Shown here one piece after another: positions 33,697 through 40,770 of a DNA stretch of 47,765 nucleotides. The first letter of the stretch is position 1. Every line of letters begins with the position of its first letter. Below the pieces are notes generated by a model that had not been told where the DNA came from, did not search any database, and worked only from the letters and a program-made list of their open reading frames with translations. Source of the stretch: Pseudomonadota bacterium (GTDB lineage Bacteria; Pseudomonadota; Alphaproteobacteria; Micropepsales; Micropepsaceae); assembly GCA_018242105.1 (NCBI GenBank), contig JAFECP010000023.1:1-47765 (forward strand), in the 5' to 3' direction. Position numbers and translations under genes: made by a program.

Positions 33697-35028
33697 ATGA
33701 GTCTCCAACTGTTGCGGGGGCAAACCGCCAAGTCCCCGTTGCGAGCCGGCCAAGAGAAGCCAGCCGCCAGTACCGTCCTCCAGAGCCAGAATGCGAAGCA
33801 GTTGACCCGGATCGGCAAGGCGAAAGCCAAGCCGCGCCTGAGTTTCCCCGTGGGCGAAGAGACCCGCGACTTCTATCGCCGCATCTATCCGGGGACGACC
33901 ACGGCCGAATGGAATGACTGGCACTGGCAGTTCCAGGCCCGCATCCGTAGCGCCGCTGACCTGGAGAAGGTCTTTATATTGTCGGAGGAGGAGCGCGCCG
34001 CCGCGACCCGCCACAAGGGGCCGCTGCCGGTCGGCATCACCCCTTATTACGCGAGCCTGATGGGCCGCGACGACCCGAACGAACCGCTGCGCCGCACCCA
34101 TGTCATCTCCACCAAGGAAGACATCGTGCTTCCGGGCGAGTCGATCGACCCGCTGGCCGAGGACCACGACACCGCCGCGCCCGGCATCGTGCATCGCTAC
34201 CCGGATCGCGTCCTGTTCCTGACCACCGGCACCTGCTCGACCTATTGCCGCTACTGCACCCGCGCCCGCGCGGTGGGCAATCCGGGCGGCGAGTACCAGT
34301 TCTCCCCCAAGCAGTGGGAGCAGGCGCTGGCCTATCTGGAGGAGCACACCGAGGTCCGCGATGTGCTGATGTCCGGCGGCGATCCGTTCTCCATCGCCGA
34401 CGAGAAGCTCGATTACCTGCTCACCCGCCTGCGCAAGATGAAGCACATCGAGTTCCTGCGCTTCGGCACCAAGATCCCGATGGTGCTGCCCCAGCGCATC
34501 ACCAAGGACTTCGTGAAGATGCTCAAGAAGCATCATCCGCTGTTCCTCTCCATCCATGTCACCCACCCGCGCGAATTCACGCCGGAGACGACCGAATCCC
34601 TGAATCGCCTGGCCGATGCGGGCATCCCGCTGGGCTCGCAGACGGTGCTGATGAAGGGGATCAACGACGACATCTCCATCATGAAGCCGCTGATGCACGG
34701 CCTGCTGAAGCGCCGGGTGAAGCCTTATTACCTCTACCAGCCCGATCCGGTGAAAGGCTCCGGCCATTTCCGCACCAATGTGGAGAAGGGCCTGGAGATC
34801 ATCGAAGGCCTGCGCGGCTTCACCACCGGTTATGCCACGCCGATCTTCGCCGTGGATGCGCCCGGCGGCGGCGGCAAGATCCAGCTTGCGCCCGACTGCA
34901 TCGTCGGCCGCGACGGAGACAATCTTCTGCTGCGCAATTTCGAGGGTGTGGTTTACGCCTATCCCGATCCTGGCGGCACCTTGGGCGCCGACAAGCGCAA
35001 GCCGAAGCACAAACTCGCGGCCGAATGA
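33697..35028 (+). CDS. kamA: Lysine 2,3-aminomutase (radical SAM, PLP)
   Basis: A 443-residue radical-SAM aminomutase that converts L-lysine to L-beta-lysine. The 4Fe-4S motif is Cys180-x3-Cys184-x2-Cys187 in CSTYCRYCTR. Arg189 matches the carboxylate-binding Arg134 of clostridial LAM. Lys394 in DAPGGGGK matches the PLP-lysine 337. Asp350 (QPDPVKGSGHFR) and Asp387 (VDAPGGGG) match Asp293 and Asp330, which hold the lysine side-chain amine; the 37- and 7-residue spacings are identical. Glutamate mutases replace both aspartates. The zinc-binding C-terminal cysteines of the clostridial enzyme are missing. The start at 33697 is a choice; an in-frame upstream start is possible. First gene of a four-gene operon. 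Confidence 0.9.
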   Translation: MSLQLLRGQTAKSPLRAGQEKPAASTVLQSQNAKQLTRIGKAKAKPRLSFPVGEETRDFYRRIYPGTTTAEWNDWHWQFQARIRSAADLEKVFILSEEERAAATRHKGPLPVGITPYYASLMGRDDPNEPLRRTHVISTKEDIVLPGESIDPLAEDHDTAAPGIVHRYPDRVLFLTTGTCSTYCRYCTRARAVGNPGGEYQFSPKQWEQALAYLEEHTEVRDVLMSGGDPFSIADEKLDYLLTRLRKMKHIEFLRFGTKIPMVLPQRITKDFVKMLKKHHPLFLSIHVTHPREFTPETTESLNRLADAGIPLGSQTVLMKGINDDISIMKPLMHGLLKRRVKPYYLYQPDPVKGSGHFRTNVEKGLEIIEGLRGFTTGYATPIFAVDAPGGGGKIQLAPDCIVGRDGDNLLLRNFEGVVYAYPDPGGTLGADKRKPKHKLAAE

Positions 35029-36038
35029 TGCGTATCGGCATCTGCTACGATCTGAAGTCCGATTACCTCGCGCAAGGCTATAGCGAAGAGGACGCGGCCG
35101 AGTTCGATGCGGAAGTCACCATTGACGCGATCTTTGATGCGCTGGCCTCTCTCGGCTGGGAGCCGGTGAAGATCGGCGGCATCAAGAAGCTGGCGGCGGC
35201 GCTGGTCGCGGGCGAGCGCTGGGACGCGGTGTTCAATTTCTGCGAAGGCATGTACGGGCTGGCGCGCGAGGCGCAGGTGCCCACGCTGCTGGACGCCTAC
35301 CGGATTCCTTATGTCTTCTCCGACGCGCTCACCATGGCGCTGACGCTCGACAAGGCGATGACCAAGCATGTCGTGCGCAGCCAGGGCGTGCCGACCGCCG
35401 GGTTCGCGCTGATCGAGAAGCCTTCGGATATCGCCAGGATCGATCTGCCGTTCCCCCTGTTCCTGAAACCGGTGGCGGAAGGCTCCGGCAAGGGTGTGAA
35501 TGCGAAGTCCAAGGTGAGCGATAAAAAAGCGCTCGCGGCCACCGCGAAAGAATTGCTGCGCAAATTCCATCAGCCGGTCTTGGTGGAGACGTTCCTGTCC
35601 GGCCGCGAATTCACCGTCGGCATCACCGGCACGGGCGAAGACGCCCGGGTGCTGGGTGTAACCGAGATCGTTCCGCTCGCCGGATGGGTTGGCGACGGTT
35701 ATGGCCTGGAGAACAAAAGCGAAGGCTGGGAAGAGCGCGTCACCATCAAAAGCGTGACGAATCTCCCCGAGGCCAAGCGCGCCGCCGCCGTCGCGCTGGC
35801 GGCATGGCGCGCGTTGCGCTGCCGCGATGGCGGGCGCATCGACATTCGTTGCGACGGCAATGGCAAGCCGCACTTCATCGAAGTGAATCCGATCGCGGGC
35901 ATGCGGCCGGATCATTCGGATCTGTGTTTGATCGCGAACTACGAAGGCCTGACGTATTCGGAGCTGATAAACCGAATCATGTCGTCGTTTCTGAAACGTC
36001 ATCCGGCTCTTGCGCCGGGACGGCGAGTCGCGGCTTAA
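35025..36038 (+). CDS. Ddl-like ATP-grasp ligase A
   Basis: A 337-residue ATP-grasp enzyme related to D-alanine-D-alanine ligase. The N-terminal domain has VFNFCEGMYGLAREAQVPTL in place of Ddl's HGxxGEDG loop. ATP-binding parts are LFLKPVAEGSGKGVN and ETFLSGREFTVGITG, and the metal site is HFIEVNPIAGMRPDHSD. It forms an amide bond through an acyl phosphate; the changed loop argues against D-Ala-D-Ala as product. Its ATG overlaps the kamA stop (ATGA at 35025-35028), so it is translationally coupled. I infer that beta-lysine or a derivative is a substrate. Confidence 0.88.
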   Translation: MMRIGICYDLKSDYLAQGYSEEDAAEFDAEVTIDAIFDALASLGWEPVKIGGIKKLAAALVAGERWDAVFNFCEGMYGLAREAQVPTLLDAYRIPYVFSDALTMALTLDKAMTKHVVRSQGVPTAGFALIEKPSDIARIDLPFPLFLKPVAEGSGKGVNAKSKVSDKKALAATAKELLRKFHQPVLVETFLSGREFTVGITGTGEDARVLGVTEIVPLAGWVGDGYGLENKSEGWEERVTIKSVTNLPEAKRAAAVALAAWRALRCRDGGRIDIRCDGNGKPHFIEVNPIAGMRPDHSDLCLIANYEGLTYSELINRIMSSFLKRHPALAPGRRVAA

Positions 36039-36045
36039 TAAATTC

Positions 36046-37014
36046 ATGCGTGTTCTTGTGCTGCATCTCGACGCCGATTCGCAGGCGCCGCCGGAGATTG
36101 AAGATTCGATTCTCACGGCGAAGCAAATCGGCGAGACGCTCACCAAGCGGGGCCACTTCGTTCAGTTGGCGCCGTTCGAAGCGAATTATGAAAAATTCGC
36201 CAAGGAAGTGTCGGAGGCAAAGCCCGACATTGTCTTCAACATGGTCGAGCATGCGCTGGGCCAGGACCAGCTTTCCGCTGTCGCGCCGGCTTATCTGGAA
36301 CAGATGGGGCTGCGTTATACCGGCGGCGGCCCTGCCGCGATCGTCGCCACCTGCGACAAGCCCTTCGCCAAGGAGATTATGCGCGCCGCGGGATTGCCGA
36401 CGCCCGATTGGGCCGTCGGCCCGCATTGGCATGGTCTGAAGGCGGGCCAGAAATACATCGTGAAATCTTCCACGGAGGACGCATCGCTCGGTCTTGACGA
36501 CGGCGCGGTGGTGATGGGCGCGGAAGTCCGCGCGCGGGCGGAGAAATGCTTCAAGGAATATGGCGGCCGCTGGTTCGCGGAAGCCTATGTCGAGGGCCGG
36601 GAGTTCAACATCTCGGTCATTGAAGAGGGAAAGAACCTGCGCGTTCTGCCGCTGGCGGAAATCCAGTTCATCGACTGGAATCCGGCCAAGCCGCGCATCG
36701 TCGGCTATGCCTGCAAATGGGACGACAGCAGCGAAGAGAGCAAGCAGTCGGCCCGTGTGTTCGGTTTTGAGGATGAAGACCCCAGGCTTGCCGCCGAACT
36801 GGCGCGCCTGACGCGCGAGGCCTTCACGCTGTTCGGCAATCGCGGCTTCGCGCGCATCGACTTTCGCGTGGACGAGCAGGGCAATCCGTTGATCCTCGAG
36901 GTCAATCCCAACCCGTCGCTGGATGTGGACGCGGGCTTCGCGGCGGCCTGCGCGGAAGCCGGTTACGACTACGGCAACGCGCTCGAGAAAATCATCGCCG
37001 CAGCTCTGCAGTGA
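36046..37014 (+). CDS. Ddl-like ATP-grasp ligase B
   Basis: A 322-residue ATP-grasp enzyme, clearly distinct from its neighbour. It has VFNMVEHALGQDQLSAVAPAYLEQMGLRYTGGG, the ATP-lid segment IVKSSTEDASLGLDDGAVV, AEAYVEGREFNISVIEEG and the metal site ILEVNPNPSLDVDAGFA. It starts 7 bp after ligase A, and its end overlaps the next gene's GTG. Two dissimilar peptide-type ligases in a row suggest two successive condensations with different partners. Confidence 0.87.
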   Translation: MRVLVLHLDADSQAPPEIEDSILTAKQIGETLTKRGHFVQLAPFEANYEKFAKEVSEAKPDIVFNMVEHALGQDQLSAVAPAYLEQMGLRYTGGGPAAIVATCDKPFAKEIMRAAGLPTPDWAVGPHWHGLKAGQKYIVKSSTEDASLGLDDGAVVMGAEVRARAEKCFKEYGGRWFAEAYVEGREFNISVIEEGKNLRVLPLAEIQFIDWNPAKPRIVGYACKWDDSSEESKQSARVFGFEDEDPRLAAELARLTREAFTLFGNRGFARIDFRVDEQGNPLILEVNPNPSLDVDAGFAAACAEAGYDYGNALEKIIAAALQ

Positions 37015-37616
37015 TCGCGCTTTCACGGGAATATGCATCCGTCTTCGGCAGGCCCGTCATCCGCGCCGTCGATCCTGCGATCTTCAACTATCGCTATTTC
37101 ACCCATTGCATGGCCTGCGGTTTCTGCAAGGACCAGTGCTGCTCCTATGGCGTCGATATCGACGTGGAGAATATTGCGCGCATCGAAGCGCTGGGCCCGG
37201 ATTTCGATGCCCATGTCGGCGTGCCGCGCGCCAGATGGTTTACGCGGCAAACCTGGAAGGACGAAGAGTTTCCCGGCGGTGCGCAAGCACGCACGCGGGT
37301 GAAGGACGGCGCGTGCGTGTTCCTCGACAGGAAACAACGCGGCTGCAAAATCCACAGCTACTGCATCGGGAAGGGCATCGACTATCACCAGCTCAAGCCG
37401 CTGGTGAGCATCCTGTTTCCGCTGACCTTCGAAGGCGGCGTCCTCGTCGCGTCCGGTGAACTGGAAGACAAATCGCTCGTCTGCGCCGATCAGGGGCCGA
37501 ACGCCTATGACGGCCTGCGCGCCGAGCTGGCCTATTATTTCGGCGAGGATTTTGTGGCGGAGCTGGACGCCATCCGGGCTGAAGGCCTGAAGACGGGCAT
37601 TGCCGTAAGCGTTTGA
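37011..37616 (+). CDS. Cysteine-cluster (YkgJ/DUF3109-like) metalloprotein
   Basis: A 201-residue protein with nine cysteines. The first group is Cys33, 36, 39, 43 and 44 in HCMACGFCKDQCCSYG, and the second is Cys102, 112, 118 and 158 (ACVFLD, GCKIHSYC, LVCAD). This resembles the CxxxCC zinc- or iron-sulfur-binding clusters of YkgJ/DUF3109-type proteins. The start is GTG at 37011, overlapping the ligase B stop (GTGA), so it is part of the kamA operon. A role as an electron donor, oxygenase-like enzyme or maturation factor is open. Confidence 0.72.
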   Translation: MIALSREYASVFGRPVIRAVDPAIFNYRYFTHCMACGFCKDQCCSYGVDIDVENIARIEALGPDFDAHVGVPRARWFTRQTWKDEEFPGGAQARTRVKDGACVFLDRKQRGCKIHSYCIGKGIDYHQLKPLVSILFPLTFEGGVLVASGELEDKSLVCADQGPNAYDGLRAELAYYFGEDFVAELDAIRAEGLKTGIAVSV

Positions 37617-37684
37617 TGTCAAAAAGGATTATGTGAATTTCCGCCCAAATCTGGAGTGAGATAGATTTTTCCTCATAATTTCAC

Positions 37685-37706
37685 TTGACATGTTCCTATT
37701 ATGTTC
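37685..37706 (+). promoter_or_regulatory. LexA-type box on a consensus -35 element
   Basis: TTGACA (37685-37690) is followed by GTTC-CTATTAT-GTTC (37692-37706), the GTTC-N7-GTTC direct repeat recognised by alphaproteobacterial LexA. No strong -10 is evident; TAGTTT at 37707-37712 with a 16-bp spacer is the best. No protein gene begins downstream within 500 bp. Confidence 0.6.
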
Positions 37707-37718
37707 TAGTTTGGGGAT

Positions 37719-38107
37719 GTCTCACCCATGAGGGGGCGGTCCGGACCGTCCTGATCGCCGGGTGGGATCGGCGTCCGCCGAGAAAGCTCGTAACGAGGGC
37801 TTTGAGAAGCGGAGGCCGCGATCCGATACCGCTGCCGCCACGCGCCCGACAGGGAACGCCCGGAAGGCAGCCGCAGGAGAATGTCCTGCAGCGCGAAATC
37901 CTCGCCAAGACCACGGGCCCGGCGAAAGCCGGATAATCCGCGATGGCAAGCGGACCTGTCGAGCGATGTGAGAGTAACGAAGTGGCCATCGGACCCGCGG
38001 ACAGAAAACGCCGGGTGCGGGATGCCGAACAAGGCTTCCCAACAATCCATCGCTCTTCGAAAGAAGAGCATCTCTCTCGTGCACACGCCTTTCCGGCGTC
38101 CCGCACC
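37719..38107 (+). ncRNA. Candidate structured noncoding RNA
   Basis: About 390 nt with no credible coding frame and many good hairpins. Seen are the palindrome CGGTCCGGACCG (37737-37748), CGGCG-TC-CGCCG, an AAAGC-CTCG / CGAG-GCTTT type stem around TAA near 37783-37803, CCGGC-GAAA-GCCGG (37919-37932), CGATGGC / GCCATCG (37941-37947 with 37985-37991), and a 14-bp outer stem (38014-38027 with 38094-38107, one mismatch). The outer stem encloses GCTCTTC-GAAA-GAAGAGC (38052-38069). Two perfect GNRA tetraloop stems are unlikely by chance. From memory, similar blocks occur in Bradyrhizobium-type genomes; I cannot verify this. It could be a stand-alone RNA, a leader of the dehydratase gene or a mobile-element remnant. 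Confidence 0.5.
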
Positions 38108-38246
38108 GCCCTCAGTATTTCAGAGCAGGCGTATGAATTTTCCAAGAAGTGCCAAACGGCAAAGTGCGGAGCTTTGTCTTTCCTCCACCAATTTGCAGAC
38201 CGGCTCCGCTCTGGCGCTGGCGCGTTGCTTGTGGCGAAGTGCCCTC

Positions 38247-39239
38247 ATGTCCATTCGCCTCCCCGAATTCTCCGATATCGAAGACGCCGCCAAGCGGATC
38301 GCGCCCTGGGCTGTGGTAACGCCTCTGCTGGAAAGCCCGGCGCTCAACGCCCGCATGGGCACGCGGGTCCTGTTGAAGGCAGAACCGTTTCAACGCACCG
38401 GCTCCTTCAAATTCCGCGGCGCCTGCAATCGCATCCTGCTGATCCCGGCAGCCGAACGGAAACGCGGCGTGATCGCGTTCTCCTCCGGCAATCATGCGCA
38501 GGGTGTGGCCGCCGCTGCCGGCCTGTTCGATCTTCCGGCGACCATCGTCATGCCTGCGGATGCACCGCGCACGAAGATCGAGAATACACGCGGCTATGGT
38601 GCGAAGGTCGTCACCTACGATCGCAAACGTGAGGATCGCGAAGCCATCGCGCGCAAGATTCAGGAAGAGACGGGCGCGACCCTCATCAAACCTTTCGACG
38701 ACCCCTTCATTGTGGCGGGGCAGGGCACGGCGGGTTTGGAAATGGCGGCCCAGGCGCGCGCCGCCGGCGCAGACATTGGCCGGGTCTTCATTCCGGCGAG
38801 CGGCGGCGGACTGGCCTCCGGAACGGCGCTCGCATTTGGTCACATCAGCCCGGCCACGAAGGTGATCTCCGTCGAGCCGGAAGCTTATGAGAGCATGGCG
38901 CTCTCTCTCGCAAAGGGCGCGCGCACGATGGCACCCGCTGACAAGCCGTCAATGGCCGACGCGCTCCAGTCGCCCTTCTCGGGAGAAGTGCCCTTCGCAG
39001 TTGCGAAACAGTATTTGTCCGGCGGCGTAACGGTGACGGACGACGCGCTGGCGCGGGCGGTCAGCTATGCCGTCCGTGTGCTGAAAATCGTTGTGGAACC
39101 GGGCGGCGCCGCGGGATTGGCGGCGCTTTTGTCATCGAACCGTCGCGATAAGGCCGAGACGATGGGCGTTGTTTTGTCGGGTGGCAATGCGGATCCGGAG
39201 ACACTTGCCGATTGCTGCGCCCGCTTTCCGCAACCCTGA
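38247..39239 (+). CDS. PLP-dependent threonine/serine dehydratase
   Basis: A 330-residue fold-type II PLP enzyme. The PLP lysine lies in RTGSFKFRGACNRI, the phosphate-binding asparagine loop is FSSGNHAQGVAAAAG, and the glycine loop is PASGGGLASGTA. EPGGAAGLAALLS lies near the C-terminus. There is no ACT regulatory domain, so it is the short catabolic type: serine/threonine dehydratase, possibly serine racemase or a related hydroxyamino-acid lyase. It is preceded by the structured RNA candidate. The Shine-Dalgarno sequence is weak, and the start follows family N-termini. Confidence 0.9.
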   Translation: MSIRLPEFSDIEDAAKRIAPWAVVTPLLESPALNARMGTRVLLKAEPFQRTGSFKFRGACNRILLIPAAERKRGVIAFSSGNHAQGVAAAAGLFDLPATIVMPADAPRTKIENTRGYGAKVVTYDRKREDREAIARKIQEETGATLIKPFDDPFIVAGQGTAGLEMAAQARAAGADIGRVFIPASGGGLASGTALAFGHISPATKVISVEPEAYESMALSLAKGARTMAPADKPSMADALQSPFSGEVPFAVAKQYLSGGVTVTDDALARAVSYAVRVLKIVVEPGGAAGLAALLSSNRRDKAETMGVVLSGGNADPETLADCCARFPQP

Positions 39240-39340
39240 GCGCTTCCGCGCTTACCATGCCGATATCCTGCCTTTGCAAACTGTGCCATTTTGGCTAGCA
39301 TCCAAACAAATAATAAGCGTTTTTGGGCGTTGGGGGTTTC

Positions 39341-39955
39341 ATGGGGTCGGCGAACCGGGGCGGCACGCGCCGTTATGCGCGCATTTTTGCCAGTCTCGCA
39401 GTGGCTTTGGTGCTTGTGGGGTGTGGCGGGCTAGGCCTGCTGCCCTATCGGACGGACGTCCAGAACACGAAGTTCCGGTCCTACAAGCAAGTCTCTATCG
39501 CCTACGATCACATTATGCCGGGCTTCACGCGGGTCTCCGACCTGAACGATATCGGCTTCGACACCACGTCCTCCCCGAATGTGGAGGCGCTTTCCTATCT
39601 CGGCATTGTCGAGCGCTTCATGCCGCGCGACTCTGTGAAGTTCGACAAGCTCGATCCGTCGGTGCGTTCGTGCATTGATGCGCGCGATCATTGCACCGCG
39701 CTCGTTTTCCGTCCTGAACGCCTGCATCGGGAGCACGCCGGAAACTGGTTCCTCGACGTGCTCGGCTTTAAGCGCACGGCAGTGAACTACGGCTGGTCGG
39801 CGGAAGTCGTGCTTCTCATTCAGGATGGCCGGGTCGCCTATAAGGCGATGTCGGGCCGCCCGAACATTCAGGACGACAGGGTCTCGCCGATGGTTTCGTT
39901 CGAGGACATGGGCGCCAAGGCCATGCGCACCGTGGCGCGCGCCGCCAGCCTCTGA
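39341..39955 (+). CDS. Hypothetical outer-membrane or periplasmic lipoprotein
   Basis: A 204-residue lipoprotein: a basic N-terminus, a hydrophobic run and lipobox LVGC with Cys28. The mature part is soluble with two cysteines (SCIDARDHC). I do not recognise the family. GGGGG precedes the ATG at 39341. It stands alone between the dehydratase gene and a bidirectional terminator. Confidence 0.8.
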   Translation: MGSANRGGTRRYARIFASLAVALVLVGCGGLGLLPYRTDVQNTKFRSYKQVSIAYDHIMPGFTRVSDLNDIGFDTTSSPNVEALSYLGIVERFMPRDSVKFDKLDPSVRSCIDARDHCTALVFRPERLHREHAGNWFLDVLGFKRTAVNYGWSAEVVLLIQDGRVAYKAMSGRPNIQDDRVSPMVSFEDMGAKAMRTVARAASL

Positions 39956-39967
39956 CCGTCAAAAAAG

Positions 39968-39996
39968 AAAACGGCCCTCTCGCGAAGGCCGTTTTT
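39968..39996. terminator. Bidirectional intrinsic terminator between lipoprotein gene and infC
   Basis: AAAACGGCC / GGCCGTTTT stem (39968-39976 with 39987-39995), 10-nt loop, with a T5 run on the plus strand and a preceding A-run (39959-39970) giving a U-run on the minus strand. It ends infC transcription about 20 bp after its stop. Confidence 0.9.
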
Positions 39997-40016
39997 GTCA
40001 GTTTGTTGCGCTGGGA

Positions 40017-40562
40017 TCAGCGCGGCGCCAGAACCATCATCATCTGGCGGCCTTCCATCTTCGGATATTGCTCCATCTTCGCGTAGGTCTCGGTGTCCTT
40101 CGTGATGCGGGTCAGCAATTCCATGCCCAGATGCTGGTGCGCCATTTCGCGTCCGCGGAAGCGCAGGGTGACTTTCACCTTGTCGCCTTCGCCGAAGAAG
40201 CGCTGCATGGCCTTCATCTTGGTTTCGTAATCGTGGTCGTCGATGGTCGGGCGCATCTTGATCTCCTTGATCTCGATGACCTTCTGCTTCTTGCGCGCCT
40301 CGGCGGCCTTTTTTTGCTGCTCGTATTTGTATTTGCCGTAGTCCATCAGCTTGACCACGGGTGGTTTCGCGTCCGGCGAAACCTCAACGAGATCGTATCC
40401 GCGCTCTTCCGCGATGGCGCGGGCTTCGTCGATACCGATCTCTCCGAATTTTTCGCCCTCGTCACCGATCAGAAGGATGGTGCGGGAATGGATGTCTTCG
40501 TTGACGCGCGGGCCATCTTTGGGGGCGGGCGCTTGCTGTGAACTAAAACGTCTGGCGACTAT
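40017..40562 (-). CDS. infC: Translation initiation factor IF-3 (AUA start)
   Basis: A 181-residue IF-3, which binds the 30S subunit and checks the start codon. The N-domain is [24 protein letters not shown] and [40 protein letters not shown]; the C-domain has [41 protein letters not shown]. The start is read as ATA at 40560-40562, with AGGAG 6 bp upstream. Non-AUG starts (AUU, AUA, AUC) on infC are the basis of its known autoregulation. No other ATG fits the protein's N-terminus. rpmI and rplT, its common partners, do not follow. Confidence 0.95.
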   Translation of the reverse strand: MVARRFSSQQAPAPKDGPRVNEDIHSRTILLIGDEGEKFGEIGIDEARAIAEERGYDLVEVSPDAKPPVVKLMDYGKYKYEQQKKAAEARKKQKVIEIKEIKMRPTIDDHDYETKMKAMQRFFGEGDKVKVTLRFRGREMAHQHLGMELLTRITKDTETYAKMEQYPKMEGRQMMMVLAPR

Positions 40563-40702
40563 GACTCTCTCCTGTTGTAAGCCGTGCGCAATCACGCCTC
40601 GCAAGGTCTCCACCGGGGCCTCGCGAAACATGTTTCGGTCAGTGGCGCAGCGGATTAGCCTTTCGTGATGGCGCACCGGCGCGGGTTTAACCCAAGCCGG
40701 CA

Positions 40703-40739
40703 CTTGCCGTTCCGGCGGGATTCCGCCGGAGTCGGCAAG
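40703..40739 (-). other. Strong hairpin in the thrS-infC spacer
   Basis: Two nested perfect stems, CTTGCCG / CGGCAAG (40703-40709 with 40733-40739) and CCGGCGG / CCGCCGG (40712-40718 with 40723-40729), with loop GATT. No T-run follows on the minus strand, so it is not a plain terminator. It lies in the infC leader if thrS and infC are co-transcribed. A second palindrome, GGGTT-T-AACCC, lies at 40683-40693. Confidence 0.6.
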
Positions 40740-40770
40740 AGAATAGGTAGCGCCGCTCGTTTCGCAAGGC

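Noticed and set aside
37719-38107. Firm call of a HEARO/omega-RNA with IscB or IsrB
   Set aside because: Only the ATGA junction and general structure are suggestive; no HNH/RuvC protein is encoded nearby and I cannot run a covariance model.
37699-38145. 148- and 126-codon minus-strand frames in the 37.7-38.1 kb spacer
   Set aside because: Three overlapping frames are open at once, none has a good start, and the DNA is dominated by inverted repeats; better explained as structured RNA.
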